The position numbers and the translations under genes are program-made. A stretch of 33,083 bases of DNA from Sporanaerobium hydrogeniformans (GTDB lineage: Bacteria > Bacillota > Clostridia > Lachnospirales > Cellulosilyticaceae): the NCBI RefSeq assembly GCF_002735925.1, contig NZ_PEDL01000026.1, positions 1 to 33,083 on the forward strand. The letters run 5' to 3'. Below, piece by piece: positions 25,746-33,083 of the stretch (within the stretch, counting starts at the first letter, position 1; each line of letters starts with the position of its first letter). The notes below the pieces were generated by a model. The model made no database searches and was not told the DNA's origin. It saw only the letters and a list, made by a program, of their open reading frames with translations.

Positions 25746-26600
25746 ATGAATGATTGGTATACTGAAAATCACCAACCTGATGTACACTTTTCCATTCAAG
25801 TTAAGAAGCATCTTTATTCTGAAAAAACACCTTATCAGCAAATTGATTTTTATGAAAGTGAAACCTTCGGAAAGTTTTTTACTTTAGATGGACTTATGAT
25901 GGCTACAGAAAAAGACGAGTTTATTTATCATGAAATGATCGTTCACCCTTCCTTTGCTGTTAATCCTCAAATTAAACGTGTATTAGTTGTAGGAGGTGGC
26001 GACGGCGGAACTTGCCGTGAACTCCTTCGCTATCCTTTTGTTGAAAGCGTAGATCTCGTAGAGATTGACGAGCGCGTTGTACACCTTTGTCAAAAGTATT
26101 TACCTCAAACAGCTTCTTGTTTAGCCAATAACCCTAAAGTTCATCTCTGTTTTGAAGATGGACTTGACTTTGTACAAAAAGCTTCTACTGCTAGCTATGA
26201 CCTTATCATCGTAGACTCGACAGATCCGATAGGACCTGGTGAAGGACTTTTTACCTATGCTTTTTATGAATCTTGTAAACGTCTCTTAACAGAAGAGGGT
26301 ATTCTCATTAACCAGCATGAAAGTCCTTACTACGCTGATGATGCTACTGAAATGAAAAGAGCTCATAGTAAGCTTAAAAAAACCTTTCCTATTGCTAAGG
26401 TTTATCAATTTCATATGCCTACCTATCCTTCTGGTCATTGGCTCTTTGGCTTTGCATCTAAGCGCCTTGACCCTATTAAGGACTTAAAGGCTAAATTTTG
26501 GGAAGAACTTCAGCTTCCTACCCGTTATTATAATACTAAGCTTCATATCGGAGCCTTCATGCTCCCTACTTATGTAAAGGATGAACTAGAAAATGCATAA
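25746..26600 (+). CDS. speE: Spermidine synthase
   Basis: Transfers the aminopropyl group from decarboxylated S-adenosylmethionine to putrescine. The 284-residue protein has the family order: N-terminal beta domain with FFTLDGLMMATEKDEFIYHE (residues 44-63), the nucleotide-binding VLVVGGGDGGTCRELLRYP (79-97), and the catalytic DSTDPIGPGEGLF near 155. An AAGGAG site precedes the ATG by 10 nt. It follows speD by 38 bp and overlaps speB by 8 bp, so the three are one operon covering the last steps of spermidine synthesis. Confidence 0.95.
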   Translation: MNDWYTENHQPDVHFSIQVKKHLYSEKTPYQQIDFYESETFGKFFTLDGLMMATEKDEFIYHEMIVHPSFAVNPQIKRVLVVGGGDGGTCRELLRYPFVESVDLVEIDERVVHLCQKYLPQTASCLANNPKVHLCFEDGLDFVQKASTASYDLIIVDSTDPIGPGEGLFTYAFYESCKRLLTEEGILINQHESPYYADDATEMKRAHSKLKKTFPIAKVYQFHMPTYPSGHWLFGFASKRLDPIKDLKAKFWEELQLPTRYYNTKLHIGAFMLPTYVKDELENA

Positions 26601-27459
26601 TACTTCTCAAACTCATACGTTTATTGGCTTTGATGCCACTTATGAGCAAGCGGAACTCGTCCTTGCTGGTGCTCCTTTTGATGGGACTACAAGCTTTAGA
26701 CCAGGTACGCGCTTTGCTCCTAATCAAATACGCCTTGATTCCTACGGACTTGAAACCTATTCTCCTTATCTCGATTTAGATTTAGAGGATTATGCTCTTT
26801 GTGATATAGGTGATGTAGATTTACCCTTTGGAAATACATCAAGAGCCCTAAGTACGATTCAAGACGTTGCTAAAGGGATTATAGGTGCTCATAAAAAACC
26901 ACTTTTTGTAGGTGGTGAACATCTTATTAGCCTTCCTATTATCACTGAGCTTTATACTAAATACCCTGAACTTCATATCATTCACTTCGATGCCCATACA
27001 GATTTGAGAGAGGATTATTTAGGTGAGACGCTTTCTCATGCGACAGTTTTGCGGCGCGCCTGGGATTTGTTAGGTGATGGACGTATTTACCAATTTGGGA
27101 TTCGCTCAGGTACACGAGAGGAATTTAATTGGGCTAAAAGTCATTTACACCTGAATCTGTTTGATACACACTCTCTAAACACAGTCTTACCTAAGCTTCA
27201 AGGTAAACCCGTCTATCTTACTGTAGACTTAGATGTATTAGATCCTTCTCTTTTTGCAGGTACAGGGACTCCTGAACCCGGTGGACTGACTTTTAAAGAA
27301 TTGATGAAGGCTTTTTATCTTATTCAAAATCTAAACTTTGTAGGAGCAGACATTGTTGAGCTTTCTCCCCACTATGATCCAAGTGGTGTCTCTACTGCTG
27401 TAGCCTGTAAAGTTATTCGTGAAGTGAGCCTGATGCTGTGCAAAAAAACTTCTCTATAA
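26593..27459 (+). CDS. speB: Agmatinase
   Basis: A ureohydrolase that splits agmatine into putrescine and urea, feeding SpeE. The 288-residue arginase-fold protein has the manganese-ligand blocks GGEHLISLP, HFDAHTDLRED and VDLDVLDPS, followed by GTGTPEPGGLTF, a pattern that agrees with agmatinase rather than arginase. Its ATG overlaps the last codons of speE (ATGCATAA), implying translational coupling. Agmatine must come from an arginine decarboxylase encoded elsewhere. The operon ends at 27496-27541. Confidence 0.94.
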   Translation: MHNTSQTHTFIGFDATYEQAELVLAGAPFDGTTSFRPGTRFAPNQIRLDSYGLETYSPYLDLDLEDYALCDIGDVDLPFGNTSRALSTIQDVAKGIIGAHKKPLFVGGEHLISLPIITELYTKYPELHIIHFDAHTDLREDYLGETLSHATVLRRAWDLLGDGRIYQFGIRSGTREEFNWAKSHLHLNLFDTHSLNTVLPKLQGKPVYLTVDLDVLDPSLFAGTGTPEPGGLTFKELMKAFYLIQNLNFVGADIVELSPHYDPSGVSTAVACKVIREVSLMLCKKTSL

Positions 27460-27495
27460 AAAAATTTTAATATATTTCTTATAAGATGCTCTATA

Positions 27496-27541
27496 AAAAG
27501 TACCTATTGATTATTTTAAACACATCAATAGGTACTTTTAT
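27496..27541 (+). terminator. Bidirectional terminator after speB
   Basis: A perfect 16-bp stem (27496-27511 with 27524-27539, AAAAGTACCTATTGAT) with a 12-nt loop. T and A runs on both sides also serve the converging SLH gene. Confidence 0.92.
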
Positions 27542-27542
27542 T

Positions 27543-28439
27543 TTATCTTCGTGGCTCTATAGCTGGTTGCTCATTTTTTACACTGGCACATAAAATAGCT
27601 TGATATGCCCAGTAATTTTCAGGTAAATCACTATAAGGATTTACAATATTTGTTTGTTTGCAAAGGCGATTAAAAAGCTGATTAATAATAACGACAGCTT
27701 GTGCCCTTGATACTAATTTATCTGATTGACTAAGTTTACTTAATTCCTGGGATTCTCCCTTAATATAAGGTGCTAACTTGGATACAACTTCTAAAAATTC
27801 CTTTTCGGTTACCGTATCAAAAGGATTAAATTTTCCTTCTGCATCTGGTGCAAAAATACCTAGTTTAGTAACATAATTGATATTATCTGTACTATAGCGT
27901 GCAGGATTTAAATCTGTATAAATATTAGGCATTTTAGGTACATTGGCATCACTTATAATGCGTGCTAGCATAGAAGCAAATTCTTCCCTTGTTACTGCTT
28001 GATCTGGTCTAAAGGTACCATCTTCATAACCACCTACATAGGGATAATTAATGATACTAGTTGGTGCTTCCTCTATAGTTACACAAACTTTAGTAGAAGC
28101 ACTACATCCATTCTCTGTGTACTTAATCGTTACATTATAGCTACCAAGCTTATCCTTTATGTCTACATAATTGGTTTCATAATTTTTTACCTCTATAGGC
28201 TCCGTTACTCCTTTATAGTAAGCTTCTACCTTAACTTGTTTTTTAAAGTCTTCTTCACTACTTCCTCGTGGGAGTATAAGCTCATTAGGTGTCGCTTTTA
28301 TTTTCTTAAGTACCTTTCCTTTAACGGTATACGTACTAGAAGTGGTCTTATTCACTGTATTAGCAAAGCTGACTTGTGGCACCATCATACCCAAACAAAG
28401 AATTAAGATACTCATTTTCTGAATAGTAGCTTTCTTCAC
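27543..28439 (-). CDS. Secreted S-layer-homology domain protein
   Basis: A 298-residue exported protein. A signal peptide (residues 1-26, ending VSFA) is followed by an Ig-like module of about 90 residues (35-125, ending SYNVTIKY...CVTIEEAP; resembling bacterial Ig-like surface domains). SLH repeats then fill 130-290, the clearest being YPYVGGYEDGTFRPDQAVTR near 137. Such proteins sit on the cell surface via SLH binding to wall polymers; no catalytic domain is present. AAGGAG is close to the ATG. It is divergent from the SOS-controlled radical SAM gene and unlinked to other surface genes. Confidence 0.85.
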   Translation of the reverse strand: MKKATIQKMSILILCLGMMVPQVSFANTVNKTTSSTYTVKGKVLKKIKATPNELILPRGSSEEDFKKQVKVEAYYKGVTEPIEVKNYETNYVDIKDKLGSYNVTIKYTENGCSASTKVCVTIEEAPTSIINYPYVGGYEDGTFRPDQAVTREEFASMLARIISDANVPKMPNIYTDLNPARYSTDNINYVTKLGIFAPDAEGKFNPFDTVTEKEFLEVVSKLAPYIKGESQELSKLSQSDKLVSRAQAVVIINQLFNRLCKQTNIVNPYSDLPENYWAYQAILCASVKNEQPAIEPRR

Positions 28440-28611
28440 TTTTTCTCTCTCCTTTTAACTTATGTTTCTCTCTTATCTGTACTACTCATTACTTTTTGCA
28501 TAAGCCTCATTTTTGAAATACTTTATGAAAATTATTATTCCACTTGCCCATCTAATTATTCTTACTTTATTGTAAAAGTTACATCAACTTACTTTAAATA
28601 AAAAGAGTATA

Positions 28612-28654
28612 TTGCATTTCTAAAAAGCTTATACTATAATAGAACATATGTTCG
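28612..28654 (+). promoter_or_regulatory. Promoter with LexA (SOS) operator for the radical SAM-DUF4130 pair
   Basis: A -35 TTGCAT (28612-28617), 17-nt spacer and -10 TATAAT (28635-28640) are followed at once by AGAACATATGTTCG (28641-28654). This holds the perfect palindrome GAACATATGTTC, matching the Gram-positive LexA box CGAAC-N4-GTTCG except for the first base. The position over the transcription start would block RNA polymerase, so the downstream pair should be induced by DNA damage. Confidence 0.88.
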
Positions 28655-28676
28655 ATTTCGAAAAGAGGGTGAAAAT

Positions 28677-29987
28677 ATGGATATAAAAACAAAACTAGAG
28701 ATTTTATCAGATGCAGCTAAATATGATGTTTCCTGTTCTTCTTCTGGTTCACGTCGTCCTACGCAAAAAGGTGACCTAGGTTCTACAGCAGCAGCAGGTA
28801 TTTGTCATAGCTTTACCCCAGATGGCAGATGCATCTCATTATTTAAAATCCTGTTAACCAATTACTGCCAGTATGACTGCGCTTATTGTATGAATCGTAA
28901 ATCGAATGATATACCTCGTGCTGCCTTTACAGTAGATGAAGTGATCGACCTAACCATCCATTTTTATAGACGTAATTACATCGAGGGACTTTTTTTAAGC
29001 TCTGCTATTTTTAAAAGTCCTAACCATACCATGGAACTTCTCACTACTATTGTAAGAAAGCTCCGACAAGAACAAGGCTTTAAGGGTTATATTCATTTAA
29101 AAGCTATTCCTGGGGCAGATGAAATACTCATTCATGAAGCAGGACTCTATGTAGACCGTATGAGTGTTAACATTGAACTTCCTTCTTCTTCTTCCTTAAA
29201 GCGCCTTGCTCCTGATAAGAAAAAGGAAGAAATTTTTACACCTATGAAAAGTATTAGCACACATATTGTGAGCCATCAAGAAGAGTGGAAAAAGTCTCAA
29301 AAAGCTCCTCTGTTCGTTCCCGGTGGTCAAAGTACCCAGCTCATTATTGGGGCTACCCCAGATAGTGATTTAAATATCCTTACCCTTACCCAAAAGCTTT
29401 ATGATAAATACCGCCTCAAAAGAGTTTATTATTCAGCTTATGTACCTGTTAATAAAGATAAGGAACTTCCTTCTATTGAAAATCCTCCTACTTTAAGGGA
29501 ACATCGTCTTTACCAAAGTGATTGGTTACTTCGCTTTTATGGTTTTAGAGCGAATGAACTACTAGATGAAGAGCACCCTAACCTCGATATCTACTTTGAC
29601 CCTAAAACCTCCTGGGCACTTGCACATCTTGATCAATTTCCTGTAGAAATCAATAAAGCTTCTTATCCTTTACTGCTTCGTGTACCTGGGATTGGTGTCC
29701 GTAGTGCACAGCGCATTATGAGTAGCCGTCGCATTGCTCCACTTGATTACAGTGATTTAAAAAAACTAGGGATTGTATTAAAACGTGCCCAATACTTTAT
29801 CACCTGCAATACTAAATACTATGGTTCTGTAGCTTTAGATGAGGATAGAATACGTAAAGCTTTGAGGCCTACTTCTTTTTCTGCAGATATAGGTAAAACT
29901 TATGAACAGCTTAGTTTGTTTACCTCTTCCCCAAAACCTCTACTTCTTATTGAAGATAGCTTAAGTGCTTTAACAGGCGAAATATAA
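28677..29987 (+). CDS. Putative DNA modification/repair radical SAM protein (TIGR03916 type)
   Basis: A 436-residue radical SAM enzyme. The [4Fe-4S] ligands are Cys64, Cys68 and Cys71 in CQYDCAYC, with a further conserved head CSSSGSRRPTQKGDLG (residues 20-35). A helix-hairpin-helix segment near 330-350 (LLRVPGIGVRSAQRIMSSRR) is typical of DNA-binding repair proteins. Such proteins form a recognised but uncharacterised family paired with a DUF4130 protein and often near uracil-DNA glycosylase genes. The LexA operator in its promoter supports a DNA-damage role. GAGGG precedes the ATG. The partner starts 10 bp after its stop. The reaction is unknown. Confidence 0.85.
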   Translation: MDIKTKLEILSDAAKYDVSCSSSGSRRPTQKGDLGSTAAAGICHSFTPDGRCISLFKILLTNYCQYDCAYCMNRKSNDIPRAAFTVDEVIDLTIHFYRRNYIEGLFLSSAIFKSPNHTMELLTTIVRKLRQEQGFKGYIHLKAIPGADEILIHEAGLYVDRMSVNIELPSSSSLKRLAPDKKKEEIFTPMKSISTHIVSHQEEWKKSQKAPLFVPGGQSTQLIIGATPDSDLNILTLTQKLYDKYRLKRVYYSAYVPVNKDKELPSIENPPTLREHRLYQSDWLLRFYGFRANELLDEEHPNLDIYFDPKTSWALAHLDQFPVEINKASYPLLLRVPGIGVRSAQRIMSSRRIAPLDYSDLKKLGIVLKRAQYFITCNTKYYGSVALDEDRIRKALRPTSFSADIGKTYEQLSLFTSSPKPLLLIEDSLSALTGEI

Positions 29988-29997
29988 AGGAGCAACT

Positions 29998-30741
29998 ATG
30001 AAAGATTATGTTTATGATGGAAGCTTTGAGGGGCTTCTTACCACCCTTTTTTATACTTATAAAGAAAAAGACTCTCTATGTATTTATAAAAAGGAAGATT
30101 ACATCCCAAGTTTAATAGAAGAGGTTCTTACTATTATCACTGAAGAGGATAAAGCAGACCGCGTGTACCGTAGCCTTCTTTCTAAACTTTCTTTTGAAAC
30201 TCTCACCAATGTTTACCATCTTTATTTAAGTGATCTCCCCCAATCCGAAAATCTTATACTAGACTATATACGACTTTGCTATCAGTACTCTGCTACTATC
30301 AACCTCGCCAAAAATAATCCCATCATTCACAAAGTAGAGAACTATACTCGCAAGGTTACCCTTGAAGCCCATCGTATGATAGGCTTTGTACGTTTTAGAG
30401 AAATTCATTCGGGTATCTTTTATGCCCAAATTGAGCCAGATCATCATATCCTGCCTCTCATTATAGAGCATTTCCAAAAACGCTTTAGCAATCAGTATTT
30501 CATTATCCATGATTTAAAACGTGAATTAGCCCTTGTCTATAACAAACAAGAAGCTTACCTAAAAGATTTTTCACCTGAAGAGAAGGAGAAGCTTTTAAAT
30601 TTTGCTAACAAAGATGGATTTGAAGAACTCTTTAAAAGCTATTATAAAGCTACCACTATCCCTGAACGTCTTAATGAAAGACAACGCCGTTCTTACATGC
30701 CTCGTCGCTACTGGAAACATCTTTTTGAAGTCTCATCTTAA
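29998..30741 (+). CDS. DUF4130 family protein, partner of the radical SAM enzyme (TIGR03915 type)
   Basis: A 247-residue protein matching the DUF4130 'probable DNA metabolism' family: the N-terminal YVYDGSFEGLLTTLFYTY, the central KVTLEAHRMIGFVRFREI (about 118-135) with FYAQIEPDHHILPLI after it, and the C-terminal RQRRSYMPRRYWKHLFE. The family is nearly always found with the radical SAM protein encoded just upstream; here AAGGAG and a 10-bp gap suggest co-translation. Its biochemical function is not known. Being in one unit behind the LexA box, it should be SOS-induced too. Confidence 0.85.
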   Translation: MKDYVYDGSFEGLLTTLFYTYKEKDSLCIYKKEDYIPSLIEEVLTIITEEDKADRVYRSLLSKLSFETLTNVYHLYLSDLPQSENLILDYIRLCYQYSATINLAKNNPIIHKVENYTRKVTLEAHRMIGFVRFREIHSGIFYAQIEPDHHILPLIIEHFQKRFSNQYFIIHDLKRELALVYNKQEAYLKDFSPEEKEKLLNFANKDGFEELFKSYYKATTIPERLNERQRRSYMPRRYWKHLFEVSS

Positions 30742-30757
30742 ATCTGTGCACATTAAA

Positions 30758-30797
30758 ACTCACTTAACTCTATATGGGCGTATAGGGTTAAGTGAGT
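30758..30797. terminator. Hairpin terminator between the DUF4130 gene and the minus-strand small ORF
   Basis: A 17-bp stem (30758-30774 with 30781-30797; ACTCACTTAAC core, one T-G pair) and a 6-nt loop. On the minus strand it is followed by TTTTAATG, so it can end transcripts from the small ORF or the PadR unit; on the plus strand no T run follows, but the hairpin may still protect the mRNA end. Confidence 0.65.
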
Positions 30798-30820
30798 CTT
30801 CTATGAGTAATAAAACCTCG

Positions 30821-30901
30821 TTACCGTTTTGGTGGATAAGCTCCGGTTGATGCCGCATAGCTTATACTACGGTTAAGAATGCTTCGGTGAGTATACTTCA
30901 T
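30821..30901 (-). CDS. Candidate 26-residue basic peptide gene, or structured RNA
   Basis: On the minus strand an ATG (30899-30901) follows GGAGGG at 8 nt and opens a 26-codon frame beginning MKYTHRSILNRSISY and ending GAYPPKR. A TATAAT -10 (30944-30949) lies about 45 nt upstream, with only a weak -35, and a hairpin terminator (30758-30797) follows, so a short complete transcription unit is possible. Base composition is richer in GC than neighbours. The same segment can fold: GTTACC/GGTAAC close it, with ATACT/AGTAT and AAGCT/AGCTT arms inside, so it could instead be a three-arm RNA. I recognise no family. Confidence 0.4.
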   Translation of the reverse strand: MKYTHRSILNRSISYAASTGAYPPKR

Positions 30902-31041
30902 GGTAACTTCCCTCCTACATTCAGTATCGGTTTTACAAGATTTATTATATCCTTCTTTATAAAAATTATAAGTTTTTATAACTACCATTTTTAGGTATTT
31001 CTTCTAAGTTTTTATTTGCATTTTCTATATGCATTCATCTG

Positions 31042-32361
31042 TTAATGATAAATAAATAATCCTTTTATAGCCTCTGTACAAGGAGCATTTAGTAGCTCAC
31101 CTTCTTCTCCCATCCCTTCAACTTTTAAAAGAATCTTTCCTTTTTTAAGAAGCAGTACTTCTCTTCCTTTAAAATAATAGGCTTCTTCTACATCATAGAG
31201 TCTTTCATCCAGCATCTGAGGCTCCCATCTTTCTATTTCCTCCAACATATTATTAAAAATAAATTCTGCCAGCCAAGCACTACGTGCCTCAATATATTGT
31301 GTCTCGATAACAGGTATATTTAAATTGGAGTCACGTGGTGCCCTTTCTATGTATTGATAGGAGGCTTTTACAAAAAAGGAATGTCCCTTATCCAACCTCA
31401 CACTTGGTTCCTCTTCCATTTCCTTAACATTCACTTCATTTAAGGTTAAAACAGGATAATATGCCGCTTCCTTTTGAAGCTCCCAGTCATTCTTTGTATA
31501 ATCACCTGTACTAATTAGCCATATACCTAAAAAGGGCCAAGCTAAAATACTTCCTACAATAAACAAAACAGCTATCCAATTAGCCTGCTTATTCTTCTTT
31601 TTCCGGCTCCAAGTTCCTATACCATAGCTTCCTATGGTAATGAATATAATAGGAATAAAACTGGCTATAACAACACGTGGTTCATTTCCAAAGTCACCTA
31701 TAGCACTCCATATAAGTAGAAAAACTATCAAAAGTACATATCCATAAGAAAAATAACCTCTGCATCTTGCTCCTTGTATAGAAGGAACTTTTAAGACTTT
31801 CTCTTCATTAAGTGCCTTAACTGCCTTTCTCCTATAAGTAAGCCATAGACTTAACATCACTATCAAATAACTCATAGCAAGTGGTACCCAAATAAGAGAC
31901 ATACTCCCCAAATAACTTAGTAAGCTTGTATAGTCAAAGTTTTGGATTCCCATTATAAACTGTATAAGTAATAAGGGTGTTAACATAAACCAAGGTAAAA
32001 GCTCCTTATTTAAGAAAGTAGCTGAGGCAAGCTTCGTTTCAATTTCTACATCTGTTTGAATAGGAATTGCTTCTTTCTTCTCTTTTTGTTTAAAGACCTT
32101 CATCACATGAATAGCCCCACTATAAGTCCAACCTGATTCCTCACATAAAGCAATGTAATCTTCCTCTTCTTGCTTGTCAAAAATATCTACATAATAAGAC
32201 CTAGACTTAGCTTCTTCACTCTTTTCAAATTTACCAAAAGGTAGTACCTTGGTTATTTGTTTAAGCTCATAGCCTTTAGCAGCCATTTGATTCAAATATA
32301 TTTGTAACGCCTTATAATCTAAGGTCATAAATCCTAGAAAGCCTATCCTTCCTTTACTCAT
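31042..32361 (-). CDS. DUF2812 domain membrane protein
   Basis: A 439-residue protein. The N-terminal DUF2812 domain (about 1-95, with MAAKGYELKQ and ESGWTYSG as landmarks) precedes a hydrophobic region of about five helices (120-300) and a C-terminal extracytoplasmic or soluble part. DUF2812 proteins are usually encoded next to PadR-like repressors, as here: the padR stop overlaps this start by 8 bp (ATGAGTAA). The function is unknown; envelope-stress sensing has been guessed from the context in other species. The gene is likely repressed by the PadR protein through 32700-32728. Confidence 0.83.
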   Translation of the reverse strand: MSKGRIGFLGFMTLDYKALQIYLNQMAAKGYELKQITKVLPFGKFEKSEEAKSRSYYVDIFDKQEEEDYIALCEESGWTYSGAIHVMKVFKQKEKKEAIPIQTDVEIETKLASATFLNKELLPWFMLTPLLLIQFIMGIQNFDYTSLLSYLGSMSLIWVPLAMSYLIVMLSLWLTYRRKAVKALNEEKVLKVPSIQGARCRGYFSYGYVLLIVFLLIWSAIGDFGNEPRVVIASFIPIIFITIGSYGIGTWSRKKKNKQANWIAVLFIVGSILAWPFLGIWLISTGDYTKNDWELQKEAAYYPVLTLNEVNVKEMEEEPSVRLDKGHSFFVKASYQYIERAPRDSNLNIPVIETQYIEARSAWLAEFIFNNMLEEIERWEPQMLDERLYDVEEAYYFKGREVLLLKKGKILLKVEGMGEEGELLNAPCTEAIKGLFIYH

Positions 32362-32677
32362 TTTTTAACCCCTTCCTATAGCACATCCCATCCTCTAATA
32401 GTTTTTTCAGCCTTTCTTCTTCCTCATAAAGAAGAATCTTCCCTTTATAGGTTAGCTTGTAAATCTTCTTACGCTCTTCTTCCCTAACTTGCTCAATAAT
32501 CCCCTCTTTTTCAAAACGAGATAAAAGAGCATAAAGAGTACCTGCACCTATCACAACTCGTCCTTTTGTAAGTTCAGCAATTTTTTGCATTATGCCATAA
32601 CCATGCTGCTCTTCAAGTAGAACAAGCAATATATAGTACATCGGTTCTGTCAGAGTCTTTAGTTGCTCTCTTGCCAT
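32354..32677 (-). CDS. PadR-family transcriptional regulator
   Basis: A 107-residue short PadR protein, consisting of a winged helix and a brief dimerisation helix. The family pattern EPMYYILLVLLEEQHGYGIM, then RVVIGAGTLYALLSRFEKEG and KIYKLTYKGK, is clear. Such regulators usually repress their own operon and release DNA when a ligand or stress signal is present. It forms one unit with the DUF2812 gene by 8-bp overlap. The promoter directly upstream has two direct repeats over the start region, a likely autoregulatory operator. Confidence 0.92.
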   Translation of the reverse strand: MAREQLKTLTEPMYYILLVLLEEQHGYGIMQKIAELTKGRVVIGAGTLYALLSRFEKEGIIEQVREEERKKIYKLTYKGKILLYEEEERLKKLLEDGMCYRKGLKNE

Positions 32678-32699
32678 ATTTTTATCCTTTCATCTTCAC

Positions 32700-32757
32700 T
32701 TATATCTATTATCGTTATATCTAATATCAATATACTCCTTCATAAATAAGTTGTCAA
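32700..32757 (-). promoter_or_regulatory. padR promoter with tandem-repeat operator
   Basis: On the minus strand a -35 TTGACA (32752-32757) and a -10 TATATT (32729-32734) are 17 nt apart. Immediately downstream are two copies of GATAWTAGATATAA (32715-32728 and 32700-32713) with a 15-bp period and one mismatch. Their place over the start fits repression by the PadR protein. Confidence 0.65.
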
Positions 32758-32862
32758 TTCAACTATACTTTCACTGGCTAAATAATTTAAATTTTAGTTT
32801 ATCGAGGTGTTTTACACATTAGACTACTAAAAGGAAAGGGATAGGGGATGTTCTCAGGGACC

Positions 32863-33055
32863 GCAAGTAAGGGAGCTCTTCGCAAGCTTCTCGGTCCTCG
32901 GATGGGTAAAATCTAAGTTCAGTCCAATAGGCTAACGGTCCTACCTATCACAAGAAAGGCACTTGTGATAACGTCCCTAAAAGCAGCCTATAGGACTTCT
33001 CTAAGATTTTACATCCATCCTGTGGAGGAAGCTTGCGAAGAGCTCCCTTACTTGC
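32863..33055. repeat. 193-nt rod-shaped inverted repeat (possible MITE or structured RNA)
   Basis: Perfect 28-bp arms (32863-32890 with 33028-33055; GCAAGTAAGGGAGCTCTTCG) enclose further nested pairs: GGATGG/CCATCC with GTAAAATCT/AGATTTTAC (32900-32914 with 33004-33020), AGTCC and ATAGGCT paired with AGCCTAT and GGACT (32921-32933 with 32985-32997, one A-A mismatch), and an apical 9-bp stem TATCACAAG/CTTGTGATA (32946-32954 with 32962-32970) with a 7-nt loop. Almost the whole length can form one rod on either strand. No protein or known RNA family is recognised. Confidence 0.7.
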
Positions 33056-33083
33056 TAGCCGAAGCTTTATTCTGTTCCTATTT

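Noticed and set aside
32848-32916. 22-codon ORF with GGGG upstream that runs into the large hairpin
   Set aside because: It is very short, lies across the inverted-repeat arm and has no independent support; the hairpin explains the sequence better.
32863-33055. Integron attC site or group I/II intron
   Set aside because: No RYYYAAC/GTTRRRY core pair in the right places and no conserved intron catalytic core segments.

Overview
The window looks like chromosomal DNA of a low-GC, Gram-positive anaerobe of the class Clostridia. It opens inside the 5' end of a 16S rRNA gene on the minus strand. Gene starts carry strong GGAGG-type ribosome binding sites, promoters are TTGACA/TATAAT-like, the SOS operator is of the Bacillus/Clostridium LexA type, and two secreted proteins have S-layer-homology (SLH) repeats. 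The 16S 5' end and gene repertoire suggest a Lachnospirales member, possibly near Cellulosilyticum; that is an impression, not a search result. No phage, integrase, transposase or CRISPR array is visible.

Layout. 1-490: 16S rRNA 5' end with its leader and promoter (minus). 491-7361: popT/DUF368 (undecaprenyl-phosphate carrier recycling), PTS genes ptsH-ptsI, a GDT1/UPF0016 cation transporter, the APC transporter yjeM, and nudC followed by two small candidate ORFs. 7362-9762: a gap with three related hairpin repeats, then gltX with a promoter and leader terminator. 9763-15250: a stand-alone hydantoinase/oxoprolinase, a family 2 glycosyltransferase and two secreted wall-hydrolase-like proteins. 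15290-19430: a DUF554 gene and the argJ-argB-argD operon with a candidate ArgR-controlled promoter; argJ carries an apparent one-base deletion. 19508-21472: a metallophosphoesterase, recX and a tiny winged-helix protein. 21482-24640: a YcdB/SLH secreted protein and a pseudouridine-kinase-like PfkB kinase. 24791-27541: polyamine operon speD-speE-speB. 27543-30797: an SLH protein, then a LexA-controlled radical SAM plus DUF4130 pair. 30821-32757: a 26-codon candidate gene or structured RNA, then a PadR-DUF2812 pair. 32863-33055: a large rod-shaped inverted repeat.

How the genes connect. ArgJ/B/D carry the acetylated intermediates of arginine synthesis. SpeB, SpeD and SpeE turn agmatine and S-adenosylmethionine into putrescine and spermidine; the arginine decarboxylase that would join the two is not here. 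PopT, the glycosyltransferase and the two wall hydrolases concern the cell envelope. The best candidate for a little-described system is the SOS-promoter-controlled radical SAM/DUF4130 pair. The most unusual non-coding structures are the 193-nt rod hairpin at the right end, the hairpin repeats before gltX, and the small transcription unit at 30.8-30.95 kb.
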